From: Effrenium voratum
Taxonomy: Eukaryota; Sar; Dinophyceae; Suessiales; Symbiodiniaceae
Assembly (NCBI GenBank): GCA_963377175.1
Contig: CAUJNA010001024.1
Location: 78,501-142,500 of the forward strand
Length of the DNA: 64,000 bases
Reading direction: 5' to 3'
A model generated the notes under the pieces. It was not told the origin of the DNA, did no database searches, and saw nothing but the letters and a program-made list of their open reading frames with translations. Position 1 is the stretch's first letter; every line of letters begins with the position of its first letter. Of the stretch, positions 1 to 11,000 are shown piece after piece. Made by a program: the position numbers and the translations under genes.

Positions 1-8
1 GTTCCGCA

Positions 9-1908
9 ATGGGCGGGGGCCGCTCTTCAACGCCTCCGAAGCCAACAGTGAAGTATACCTGTGGGTTTTGTCTGCCCCCCAGAGGGGGGGTTTCCCTTGT
101 AACCAACCCAGAGACCGTGTTTCTTTGCGCCAAGGCTCGCACTCCACCGACAGCGAAAGCAATCTTCGCGATCACAAAAAGAGTCACCAGTGCAGTCATT
201 GCAATGAGCACTTCAGCAATTTGACGGCGCATCAGGCCTGTCTTGGGTTCTTTTGCCTCAGTTGTCGTGTCATTTGTGAGTCATGAACTCACCTGAGTGC
301 TGCTTTCTTTGCCAAAGACGCCTGCAGGATGTATGCCATGCCGTGATGATCCAATGTACCGTTTGCTCCACCCGTATTTCGAGGGGACGCATGGCAGCGC
401 ACATTGAGACTCACAGGTGCTCCAACTGCCACCAACTCGTGGAGCACAGCGAGGAAAGATGTCCCATGGTTTGGTGCCAGGCCCACCAGCGAAGGCAGCC
501 CTGCGCGGACTGCGAGAAGGTTCCGTGTCCTATATGCCAAGTCAAGCAGGCCAACCAGGCTGCCTGTGACGCGCACCAAGAGGAAAGGCATAGGTGTCCA
601 AAATGCGAAGGCCTCTTCCCCAACGCCGCAGAGCACCAGCAGCAGGCAGGCGTGTTTGCATGCATGGCAGCCCCTCCAAGTTTAAGATGCACTGAACGAC
701 CCGTTCATGTTGTGAAGCTTGAGAACCTGACGATGTTGCTCCCCAGGCAGCTTGCATGTTTGACGTTTCTGCTGAATATTGACAGGAATGCGCGAAGCGA
801 GATGTGACGTGTGGCATCTGCTCGCAAGTCACGGCGTTTGAAGATTCAGCAGCTCATGCGGAAGGGCACCGTTGCAACAACTGCAAGGAGCTGGCGGCGC
901 ACCCGGAAGATCGCTGTCACATGGTGTACTGCGAGGAGCATTCCTGCCTGAAGCCCTGCGTCCCTTGTGACTACCCCAAGCCCGAATGGCTGGATCTGAG
1001 CCAGAAGGGCTTCAACGTGGTCATGGCCGGGCTTAGCAATGTTGGGAAGTCCTCTTTAATAAACCATTTGTGCAAGGCAGCCGCAAAGGTTGGCCACGGA
1101 CAGACAACAATGGAAGCGACCCGCTACACGCTGGATGTATCAAGTGGCTATGTTGAAGAGTTCCTTAAAAGCGCTGACTCCATCCATGGACCCTGCATCC
1201 GGGAGAACTTGAAACGCGCAAATGTTTGGGACCTGCCCGGGCACGGCACCCCGGAGTTCCCACCCAGTCGCTACATCTCTGCAATGGGCCTGCGCTACTT
1301 TGACTATGTCGTCCTCGCGATTTCAGGCACGGTGATGGAAGTGGACGTTAATCTGGTGAATATGTTGCGCAACTTGACGCCGCCTGTCAAGTGCCTGGTG
1401 GTGCAGGCCAAGGTGGACATACCACTGACACAGGCCTGAGTGGGTCCAGAGGCTTGTTGTCACATGTGTGCCTGTCAATGCAGGGAGGCCATCTGTTTTC
1501 AAACTAGCTGGTTGAGACAAAGACACAGTGCACAGTCGTATGGGCAGGGCATGCCCGAACGCGCAGGCTCTAGACCTTCTCCCCGATGATGCCACTCATG
1601 AGCAAATTGAGAGTGCTGCGCTGGAGTGCATGGAGGGACTCCGAGAGCAGACTGCGAAGAACCTCGGGTGCGATGTGCCAATTTACCTCGTCTCGAACCC
1701 AGAAGAGATCGGAAGGAGGAATTTCTTCAAAAATGAGATAAAGCGGATGATCGAGACATCGCCGTTTCTTGACAAGTTGCTATTAGACATCATTGAGGCT
1801 CGCGCTGGCCATAGGCTCCACCAGTCCTGGGAAGGTCCCTTGAGGAAAATCGAGGAGCCTCGGCGCCAGCTGCTCATCAGGCAGCTTCACAGCCTGCACG
1901 CTGATTAG
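9..1908 (+). CDS. Tandem Cys/His zinc-module protein fused to an IRG-like GTPase
   Basis: Inferred exons 9-69, 135-235, 328-651, 786-1433 and 1567-1908 join in phase to about 491 residues from ATG 9 to TAG 1906-1908. The N-terminal ~225 residues hold two Cys/His modules of about 90 residues (repeating HxCxxC...HQ...CxxC...AHxExHRCxxC). Aligned module boundaries, e.g. TCGFC-x13-H-x4-HQC against PCPIC-x13-H-x4-HRC, support the 70-134 intron. A GTPase domain follows in the same open frame: P-loop GLSNVGKSS (~residue 244), G3 DLPGHG (~311), G4 AKVD (~370), then a C-terminal helical part with YLVSNPEE as in immunity-related (p47/IRG) GTPases. Zinc binding and GTP hydrolysis are inferred from family knowledge; the cellular role is unknown. 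Introns at 236 and 652 fall at equivalent points of the two modules. Introns 236 and 1434 use GC donors. The gene may start upstream of the window if ATG 9 is internal. Confidence 0.72.
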
Positions 1909-2146
1909 ATCGCGAGTGCATGCCGGCTTTTCGCCAAATCTGTTTTTATTGACATGTTTTCGCAAGAGTCAGGAGGTCCATCAGGCCTCGCGGTGGCCTG
2001 ATTGAATCGTTTCTGCATTTTGAAAGTAAACTGAAGGCGGCATCAGAACAGGAGAGCCTTCACAAAAGGAAGCTGTGCAACAAGACACTCAGCAAGCTCG
2101 TGCATCAATGGTTCCTGCATGTGCTCATTCAGCCGTTTTGCAGGGT
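1907..2146 (+). repeat. 3'-flank duplication, copy 1
   Basis: From the GATTAG stop of the GTPase gene, the sequence (AGTGCATGCCGGCTTT, TTGACATGTTTTCGCAAGAG, CTGAAGGCGGCATCAGAACA, AACAAGACACTCAGCAAG, GCCGTTTTGCA) reappears in the same order after the stop of the next gene (3263-3556). It includes the GTPase 3' UTR and runs into the leader of the next gene. Confidence 0.85.
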
Positions 2147-2226
2147 TTGTCCGAACGCTGTTTGCTCCGTTTGGGCTCTGAAAGCTTTGGGCCTTTCAGC
2201 CACCCTGTCGACTGCTCCTGTCAGCC

Positions 2227-3265
2227 ATGGGAAATGAGTTTGGAAGTGCCCAGGTCAAGGCTGGCGCCGTTGCGCAGGGCGCCGTGGATGTCAAGGCCGT
2301 GATTGAGAGTGGGGCCTTTTCCAGGGCGGTAGACGTGAGCGGCGGCATCACCGGCATTGCGAAGGGGGCCTTCGTGGATGCTGTCAGGGTGGCCATCGAG
2401 CAGGGCGCCATCAAGGGCATGGAGACCGGGGCTGTGCGCTTCGACAGCAACGCGCTGCACGAGCTCTTCCATGTGAAGGGGGTGGAGAATGGCGCCATCC
2501 GAGCTGCCTTCACGGGCATCGAGGAAGGCGCTTTCAAGGAGGCAGTGCAGGCCACGATCCAGACAAGTGCCTTTCAGGATGCGATTCGAGTTCAGGTGCA
2601 GAACTCCATCCAATGCGATGGCTGGGTTGTGGGCACCTTCATGGTCCTCGCCATCCTGGCAATGCAGGCTTCGTCGCTCGTGGCCCTGGCACCCGAGGCC
2701 AGCCTTCTTGCCGCTGGCTTGCCCATGCGCGGCTTGCTTGCAGCTCTACCTCTGGGAGGAGGCGCGTGGCTTCTGAGAGATGAGGCGCGGCGCAGCTGCC
2801 TCATGGCAGGCGTTGCAGGGGCTGGTGCCAAGGTGAAGACTGCGGCGCTGACGTTGAGCCCATGGCCGCGGATGGGAGCCTCGAGCTCGAGCTCGGAGTG
2901 CACGGATGCGGTGCACCAGCTGCAGTTGCAAGTGCAGCGGTTGCAGCAGAAAGTGCACCGTTTGGAGTTGGAGGCCAGTGGATTTTTTTCTTCTTCTTTT
3001 CTTCTTTTTTTGTTTTGCTTCTCATGTCAGTAGCCGGTAATGGAGGCTTTTGTCCAAGGCTCGCAGAAGCTGCTTCAGTGTTCTTTGTGTCTGGCAGGCC
3101 CTGAAGCAACGTTTTCCGGACTGTCCCGAGTTACAAAGCACCATCCATTTTGGCATGGATAAATTGCTGCGAAGTGAGCAGTTGGAGGAACTCATAGAGG
3201 CAGGGCGCACAAACAACCCCATGCGGGTGAAAGAAGTCCTGGATCACATGGACTCTATCGATTAG
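2227..3265 (+). CDS. Gly-Ala imperfect-repeat membrane protein with C-terminal coiled coil
   Basis: Two exons, 2227-2973 and 3098-3265, joined by a phase-0 GC-AG intron of 124 nt, give about 304 residues ending at TAG 3263-3265. Residues ~10-125 carry imperfect repeats centred on GA(V/F/I), such as AGAVAQGAV, SGAF, KGAF, QGAI, TGAV, NGAI, EGAF, separated by short amphipathic stretches. Residues ~137-162 form a likely membrane segment (VVGTFMVLAILAMQASSLVA) and a second hydrophobic stretch follows (~165-180). After a Ser-rich linker, HQLQLQVQRLQQKVHRLELE is a heptad coiled coil that continues into exon 2. No known family is recognised. ATG 2227 opens the longest frame, 318 nt after the previous stop. 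The shared 3' flank with the upstream GTPase suggests the two arose by or within a local duplication. Confidence 0.65.
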
Positions 3266-3556
3266 AATCGCCAGTGCATGCCGGCTTTGGCCAAACCCAA
3301 TTGTTTTTGTTGACATGTTTTCGCAAGAGGCAGGAGGTCCATTAGGCCTCGAGCCTGGTTGTTTGATTCGCTTCTTTATTTTTAAGCAGCACGGATCTGC
3401 AGCAAAGCTGCTGGGCGTGCGCGGCTTAAACTGAAGGCGGCATCAGAACAGGAGAGCCTTCAGAACAGGAGAGCCGCAACAAGACACTCAGCAAGTTTGT
3501 GCATCAAAGGTTCTTGCATGTTCATTGCTTGGGCATCGAGCCGTTTTGCAAGGTTT
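3263..3556 (+). repeat. 3'-flank duplication, copy 2
   Basis: Diverged direct copy of 1907-2146 starting at the GATTAG stop. It carries an extra ~60 bp insertion (near 3380-3430) and a short internal repeat of AGAACAGGAGAGCC. Offset between copies is about 1.36 kb. Confidence 0.85.
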
Positions 3557-4275
3557 GCCGAAAGCACGGAAAGGTTGCCCTTTTGAAAGTGATAAGCACC
3601 TGCTTCAATTTGGGTATCCTCATCATGGTCGCAGGTTTTGTGCAGGCAGAAACCCGTTGACATGCCCTAGTGACCTGCGAGCCATGTTTGGTCTGGGACT
3701 TTGCACGGACCCCAGGCAGTGCAGCTATTTCGCAAGGCGGCGGCGCTTGCGTTGCAGTCCTAAGGTCCATGTCGACATTGCAATTAGATCCTGCGGAAGA
3801 TGATGCGGACACAGATGCAGAACCTGTGTGCTCCATCCATCGTGAGGACGGTGATTGACTGCAGCATGTTTTTGGTCATTTTGATCAGTTGGCATGTCGA
3901 GGCTTTTGGAACGTAACATAAGCATGTACATGGCGGGATCTGTGCAGGTGACATGGATGCGTCGCTTCAGTGTCGGGGTCAAACAAAGAGGTGGTGAATC
4001 GAAGTTAAAGTCCGTCTAAGCTGTGAGTAAAAATCAAAGCCCGGATGAGTGAAGGTTAGAGTGGGGCAACCCCAACCATAAATAGCTTCGGCCGCCTTCT
4101 TAATTCTGTACATGGTTCTGGGTCGACCATTTTTATCTCGGGTTTTGATTGTGACTCAACTGGTCACGGGGAAAGGGTATTGACAGAGTTGTAGATCAAA
4201 GCTTGTAAAGGTGCTTATTTGAAAGACGGCGAAAGGGCGGGTAAAGAGTTGCCGTGTTTTGAGTCTGCCTGCCAG
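3557..4275. other. Spacer with no confident gene
   Basis: An open frame at 3670-3858 contains an internal ATG (3769) giving 29 residues rich in Asp/Ala/Glu and a stop. It sits where a following gene start would be expected relative to the duplicated flank and could be a remnant or leader ORF. Nothing else coding was seen; repeat E copy 1 lies at 4094-4165. Confidence 0.4.
4094..4165 (+). repeat. Dispersed repeat E, copy 1
   Basis: Shares CCTTCTTAATTCT, ATGGTTCTGGGTCGACCATT and GATT(G/A)TGACTCAA with 30060-30130. A weaker third copy is at 35340-35412. Confidence 0.75.
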
Positions 4276-4335
4276 GAGATGAAGGAGATCTTCGACCTGC
4301 TGGACGCGGATGGGAGCGGGAGCATCGACCCCAAG
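4276..4335 (+). CDS. Centrin-like EF-hand exon (EF1, first part)
   Basis: After TGCCAG, a 60-nt phase-0 exon reads EMKEIFDLLDADGSGSIDPK. This is helix E plus a canonical calcium loop (DADGSGSIDPKE) typical of centrin/CDC31-type EF-hand 1. At the exon end, AAG is followed by GAGCCG, a possible GA-type donor. The sequence that completes the motif, EIRMQMQALGFEAR, is found at 16078-16119 in the same phase, 11.7 kb away. The N-terminal exon was not found. Centrins act at basal bodies and centrosomes; that role here is family inference. Confidence 0.6.
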
Positions 4336-5000
4336 GAGCCGGAGCCGGAGCCAAGTGGGCCAAAGACCGTGACTCGAAGGGGGAAGTGACCCCAATGGCG
4401 GGGGGGGGGCAGTGGGCAACTTGCTTTTGGACAGATCCCGTGAAAGACGCTATGAAAAATGATAGGCAGTGGCTCTTCCAATGGGACACCTTCGGGTTTT
4501 GGAGAGGGTTCGTTTGAGGTACCAAGGTCTTGTTGGCTTTATTGCTCGAAAGGGCCATGAGAAGGTGCAAATCAGGGATGTGAGTTGGTTTGTCGCGAGT
4601 GCTGGCTCAAGCATGTCGCTTTGCCGTCGAATCATTGGTTGCACTTGTAGTTTGGCCACCGAGAAGCACGACATTACATTCGTGCACTTTTCATCCATGT
4701 TCGTGTCTAAAACTTGCATACAAGTTGACGCGCTTTGTGCGCATGTGGGACATGCCTGTGAGAGTCACACGCTAAAATAGTTGTCAGATGAACTCTTTCA
4801 TCATAGTCGCACAAGTTGCGGCCGAGCTGTCGGCAGTATCTCAGCCGTTCAGTTGGATGATTGTTCTAGGCAAATGAATGCTGGTAGTGGTATCTCAGCC
4901 TGATGATTGTAGGCAATGAATTGATGGGTGAACTCCCAACATCATTTGAAATATTTTGTTCGGGTGAGATCCCCTCGAAATCCTTTGCTTCCGATGGCCC
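4336..5000. other. Spacer/intron without visible gene
   Basis: No splice-compatible coding exon recognised. Open frames here (for example 4469-4780) have no protein-like composition. If the centrin model holds, this is the start of its giant intron. Confidence 0.4.
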
Positions 5001-8000
5001 ATGGCGTCGAACGCCTCGCGGGGCGGCCGCGACTTCCGGGTGGCGGCGCTTTTCGAGGCGCTGAGAGCCTCAGAGCAGCAGGGCGACGCGCCCGCGGACT
5101 GGGGGCGCTTCTATGAGGACGGGGATCTCATGGCTGGATATTGCTGCCTGGCTTCTTCTTCTCAGTTGTCCAAAGCGAAAACTGACCTTTTGACCTTTGG
5201 GTGTTCCTGATTTGGTCCAGCCAAGGTTCAAACCTTCTGTTTCTGGGGTCCTTTGGGCAAGTGTCAAGCAGTCCTTCGCAGCATCTAATTTCCTTTGCAT
5301 GCAGTTCATGGCACGAGTGAATGCTCTTGGAGTCCCGCGGAAAAAGTGAGTCTTAGCCCCAAACCTCGTGGATTTCGGAGCTTTCGGGGTTCTCTCTCCT
5401 CCTTAGCCCTGTTTTTGTTTCACAGCCATGGATTTTTCACTTGCTTTTTCGAGCCCTCCAGAACCCCTCAGCCCTAGCTCCAAACCCTAAACCCTAAGAC
5501 CCCTCAGCCAGGAGGGCCATCCCGGCGGCTTCCTGGGCCCCGTGGCGCTGCGCGGCGCCGCCTCCGCGGGCCTGGGCCTCCGGGCCGCGCGGCGCCTGCG
5601 CCGCGGGGAGCTGCTGCTCCTGGAGCGGTCCTGGGCGCTGGGGCCGCGCGGGGCCGAGGTGCCGGAGGCTGGGGGCAGGGTTTGGCGTGCCCATGGCTTT
5701 GAGGTATGGGTCAAAACTCGCAAACAAAATCAGAGAACCGCAGGATGGAGTCCTAGTTTCCATTCTTGGCAGGGTTGCTCGTTGGGTACCCATTTGGCTG
5801 TGGTGGTCAAAACCGTTTTGGGATCCCAGTTTGGTTGGTAGCTGAATTCAGCACCCATTTTAGAACCTATGTTAGTGGGGATTGGCATGTTCACTGGGGG
5901 TACGGGATTTTGGCCCACAGCCATTTGAATTAGCAGAATCCGGTGTCCACCAACTTTGGAGTTCTTTCTTTCGGTGTCCGCCAACTTTGGAGTCCTTTCT
6001 TTCGTATTTTTATGGAGGGGTTAAATTTGAAGCAGTACGGGGAAAACTCCACACAAGTTGTATGTTGAGGCCACCCAGCCAAGGGCAGGGACTAGGACGG
6101 GTGAGTGGATTTCATTCAAGAAAAACAGAGCCCCGTCTGCTGTAAACGAAAAGAAGCTTGTTTGAAACGTGGTTGTTTTAGCATTCTTAAGCAAGGGGGC
6201 GGCCCAACCGAAGGATCAAACATTCAAGGGCCATTTCGAAGGCTCTTCTCACACGGGGCAATGTTTGGTGGACGTATAATGACGCATGGGGGTTCGGGAG
6301 GTCATGGACTGCGTTTGGTCTGGGCTGGGCTGGTCGGGCAATTGGGCAGTTGGCATGAAATTCACGTTTGTGGAGGTTGTGGTACGGCTGATTTCGGTGT
6401 TGGCCACTTGTAATGTGGTGAAAGGTGCATGCATTGATTCTCTCTTTGTGGTTGGATGGCCACGTGCTTTACGAGTTGCGGCACAGGATCGTCGTTTCAT
6501 GTCGCCCACTTCGGCCACGCCGGCCTGAGGCGAGCGCCCAGTTGGTGAGCGCCTGCTGCCGGAAGCTCCGAGATGCGGCCACGCCGCAGCTGGAGAAGGC
6601 GGTGTTTCGGTGCTTGCACCCAGGGGAAGGCGGTCGGGATGAAGGCTTCCGGCAGTGCCTTTGCCGAGATTCGCCACACTCCCACCTGCCTAAAGCCCAC
6701 TTTTCTGACATGTTGATCTCGGTTTTCCCATTTTGGCCCATGTTTAGTCAAGGTCCCTTTGCCATTGGTTCCCGGGTTCATTGACGTCGAGTCGACCGAC
6801 CTCTTGCCAAGGAGCGTCTTCAACGAGTACCTGCGGCACCTGAAGTGCGGCGCGCGGGGTTCCGAGTCCTCAGATCTCGGCCCCGTCACCGAGCGCGTCG
6901 GCGCCATCGTGAAAGCCAACAGCCGGAAGACGGAGCACTGGGACCCCTGGACGCTGCTGCTCAGAGACACCGAGGTGCACTGCACCGTGACCCACCAAAC
7001 TCAACAGGTGGAAGGTTGGTAGGGGACTGCCCCGACCATAGATGGATGTGAGAGCGTGTGATTCTCTACATTTGATACCAGGTTTTGACGGCTCATCTGA
7101 AGCAAACATCCACACAGCGTGGCTTAAAGTCTGATATTCCTTGCATTCTCCGCAGGCGGTGGGGGGCCTGTGGCTGGTGGCCTCCTTGTTCAACCACTCC
7201 TGCCTGGGTAATGTGGTCATCACCTATGCAAACAACAAGGACAGGGCTCACAGACGCTGGCGATGTGAGTCAGCACCTCATTCAACCGTCAGACAGGAGT
7301 CTCACAGGGTCCACTCTCACCAAAAGTGATGTCACGAGCAAACTCGCTACTCAAAGGGCGGGTGTGAACAATACGACCTCATGTTCCTGTTCAGACCAAC
7401 TTATCACGGGCGCACAAACCAGACGTTGGATTTCGATGGCTTTCCTCCCATGACCTTCTGCATGCCTGCCAGGCGTTTGAGGGTTGTCTCAAATTGGGAA
7501 ACAGCAAATGGTGTGGTGTCCTCTTGGTTCCCATTAATGCATTTTGCCGCAGAACATCCATATGTGTTGGAGTCGTAGTATTGTCGTGTCAGCGCTCGTG
7601 ATTCTTTTTTGCTTCGACCGGAAGTGCGAGGACGTGCAAGCAATATTGTCGACTGTCCCAAGATTGACAAGGGTATGCCTCACAGCACACGCAAGCGAAC
7701 ACGTTGGTTGCGAGTTCCCTGGGACAATGAGCGTTGACGCTTTGTGACCACGTTTTACCTTGGAAGCAGCCTTCCTGAACCACGAAGGTTAACCAATTCG
7801 CGCTATGTGATGTGTGCGGCTGCCCAACATTTCGTGCGGTGTGTTCCCCTGTTGCCTTGGCACACGATACGCTACAGCTAAGGGGGGGATGGGGATTTGG
7901 GAGGCCTGGAAGGCAGTGGTGTGGTATTGGAGTACTGCATGTTTCCACTTCAGGCTTTCAAGGGCAGCCTGGCAAGACACATGGCAATTCATCTCTTGCT

Positions 8001-11000
8001 TCATTCCTTGGCATTTGAAATCAACTTGTGCTTGGTCCACCCGGGTTCTTGTCTGTTTGTCTGTGTGTTTGCTTGTTTGCTTGTTTGTTTGTCTGTTTGT
8101 CTGTTTGTCTGTTTGTCTGTTTGTCTGTTTGTTTGTTTGTTTGTTTGTTTGTTTGTTCGGTTGGTTGTTTGTTTCATTCTACACGACATTCACTTCAACC
8201 CTCCGCCCGGCCCGGCCCGAACCGACCGCGTCTCGGGAAATCCGGCGCGCGGAGGATGGCTCCGTGGCGCTGGTGGCGCGAGCTGCCGTGGACATCGAGA
8301 AGGACGAGGAGAATTCGAATCGGGCTCACCTTCAATGGCTTGTGCGGGTTCCATCCATCGTTAGGTCAGAAACGGAAGGGCAGAGGAAGATTCCGATTCT
8401 GATTCTGGTTCGTTTTAGACCTGTGAATCGTAAATGGAACCGGGGGGACCCTAATCACTCCCCTCCGTGTGGTTCAGATGCGTTCTTGCCCGCAAATTCA
8501 TCTCTGGCAGCTTGGCACCGGGCCAGAGAATTGAAAGCCGAGCGAAGGAAACTTGTTCTCCGAAATGGCTGTGGGTCAAAGCCCTGTAATCCCTGTACTT
8601 TTGGTGAACATCAAAATAGGTGGCAAATGGATGTTCATCCACCCCAAAATGGAGCCATAGGTTTTGCCCCATGGCCAAATGTAACAACGACATCTTGCCA
8701 AGTAAAGCTGCTCGCAACACTCGCAGTTGAATTGGGGAAGTCTAGGGCCATCAAGGCAAAGCGACAGCCGCATGGCGGTTTGAGCAACATATCCTGAGTG
8801 CGTCGTTCCATTTGGGGCTCGGGACATGGGAGACTTACTAAATATGAATCACCAAACAACCCGGGGTGCAGCGCGAAAATTCCCCATCGCGGGAACCGCA
8901 CTTTCGATTGCGAGCTTGACCCAACTCAGTTGAAAAAGACTGCCATTTTGCCCCCGGGTCAAGGTGCCTGAGGAAGAAGTTGATATGAATCTTCATCAAG
9001 ACCCCTTTGGTGGACATTTACAGGTGGGTTTATTTATGAGGGTGTTCTCCATTAAACATGTATAGCTGCATAGCCAAGTGTTTGTGGCAGTCAACGCTGC
9101 GCAGGAGCTGCTTCACACTTACGCCGCCGCCCGAACACAGTGCTCTGTTGCAGAGATGGGAGACTCGCGGCTGACTTTTCCCCACATTTCCCAATGTCCA
9201 CAAAGAACAAATATATTATCCCACTTTTTCAATGTTTTTTTCCCGTCTTTTTCTGTGGGCAGTTGTGGCAAGGTCTACCCGTTCGACACCGTCCTTGAGC
9301 GGAGGAGCAGGCAGAAAGTTGGGAATAAGTGGGTGGGTGCCACTTCTCTGCTGGGGGAATCTGCACAAACGGTTTAGCGGGCTCACCTAGGCCGGGACAA
9401 GGAGCTGACCCAAAATGATTGTTCCTTAGGAATTCCTAAGTTCAATCGGTGATTTGTAGGTAGTATGGATGCTCAGATTTAATTACAGTTATGTGCGTTC
9501 CGCCGGACGCACGTGGAATCTGCGGCAAAGGTTGCGTTTTGGTGTCCTGTATTTCTGTGGACGCACCTGGATTTCGCAGGCTGCAAGCCAGCTATGGCTT
9601 CTCCTGCACTTGCACCAGATGCAGCCTGGAGGCGCGGTTCAATTGGCAGAGAGCCGTGTTCTACCCTCCTTCCCCAAAGAAAACGCTGGCAGAAAGGTTT
9701 TGGAAGACTTTGTCCTTCAAGTTGCCAAGGCGCCCCATGCAGAAGCGGCTGGGCGGCTGGCTGACAACTTGGAGCCTCGCTCCCGGACAGAGCTGCCCTT
9801 ATCCGACCTCCTTTGGCTGCCTTAGACACAACCATGACCATGTCGCTTGCATTTTTTGTCAGTTTCCTCTAGGCGGGGAGAGAAATTGTTGCAATCGGTC
9901 GGGCTCCCAAAACTCCTACACGTGTTGCTTGCTCGTTTCTTTTGTTTTTCAGGGGTAGTTCCAAAGGATAGTACTGGATTGTTTGTCCAGGTCGGAGCTG
10001 CAGCATTTCTCCGCGGCGCGAGGCAGGAGATTTGCGCGTTTTTGGGCATCCAGCGGGGGAACCAATTCGTCCAGTAAAGGACCCCCTATGATCCCAACCG
10101 TCCCAACCCAAAGCTCACACGTTCTTGGCAGCCTATACCATCCCTCGTGTTTTATTGGGTAGGCCTTTCCTGTGTTTGGGTTCATCTCGCTTGGTTTCCC
10201 TGCAGATTCTGCAGGGAAACCGGGGCGCCTCGCTCGTCTCGCAGGTATGGGTGCGAGGCCCTCCGACATGGCAGCGGTGGTCAAGAAGATGCGGTCGGCC
10301 CGGGCCTAGTTGGAATCCCGTCACCTTGGTTGGGCTCTTCGCTCTTCCCCCGGTTTCTTCTCCCCCATGACCAGAGCAAATGGGGTAGTTGAACAATTGG
10401 ACCCCAAGCCCAGCGTTGACAGGGCCGTTGGCCATATAATCTCATGGAAATCATGTCCACACACCAAGATGGACCAGGGTCTATTTCATGATTCAACCAA
10501 ACGGATGTTTTTGACGTTCGAGCAGAAAACCTGTTTGGACGCTCAACCCATGCTTGCATGAGGCTCTGGCTCGCATTGATGATGCGGCTGAGTCGTTGCC
10601 TGCAGATTCCCGCCAGATGTGGAGGCCATCCAGAAGTTTGGAGCGCAGTTTTCCTCGACATCCTGCAGAAAGGAACAGATAGGGATTGGAATACCAAAGG
10701 CTCAAGAGGACCACAAACAAACCAACCATAAGCTACTCGCTGTTCAACGCGCAACGGAGCAAGCATTGGTCATGGTTGAAGGCGGCTCCCGCAGCCTGGG
10801 TATTCTTTCGCAACAGAGCATTTTGAGCTGAACATTTCTCGGCCAGTCTTTGCACTTGGAGGGCATGACTGCTATGGCAGAAAGCGGCCACAAATTATTG
10901 GTCCTTCTGACACGTTCATAGAACGAACCTGGCAACAGCTTCTCCATCGGAAAGACAGACGTCTTGAAGTGCTTTTGTCTATCGAAGGTGACAGGAGGCC

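Noticed and set aside
7814..8797. 327-codon plus-strand open frame
   Set aside because: Held open by the TTTG/TCTG microsatellite. Only the part near 8255-8308 is a real SET exon.
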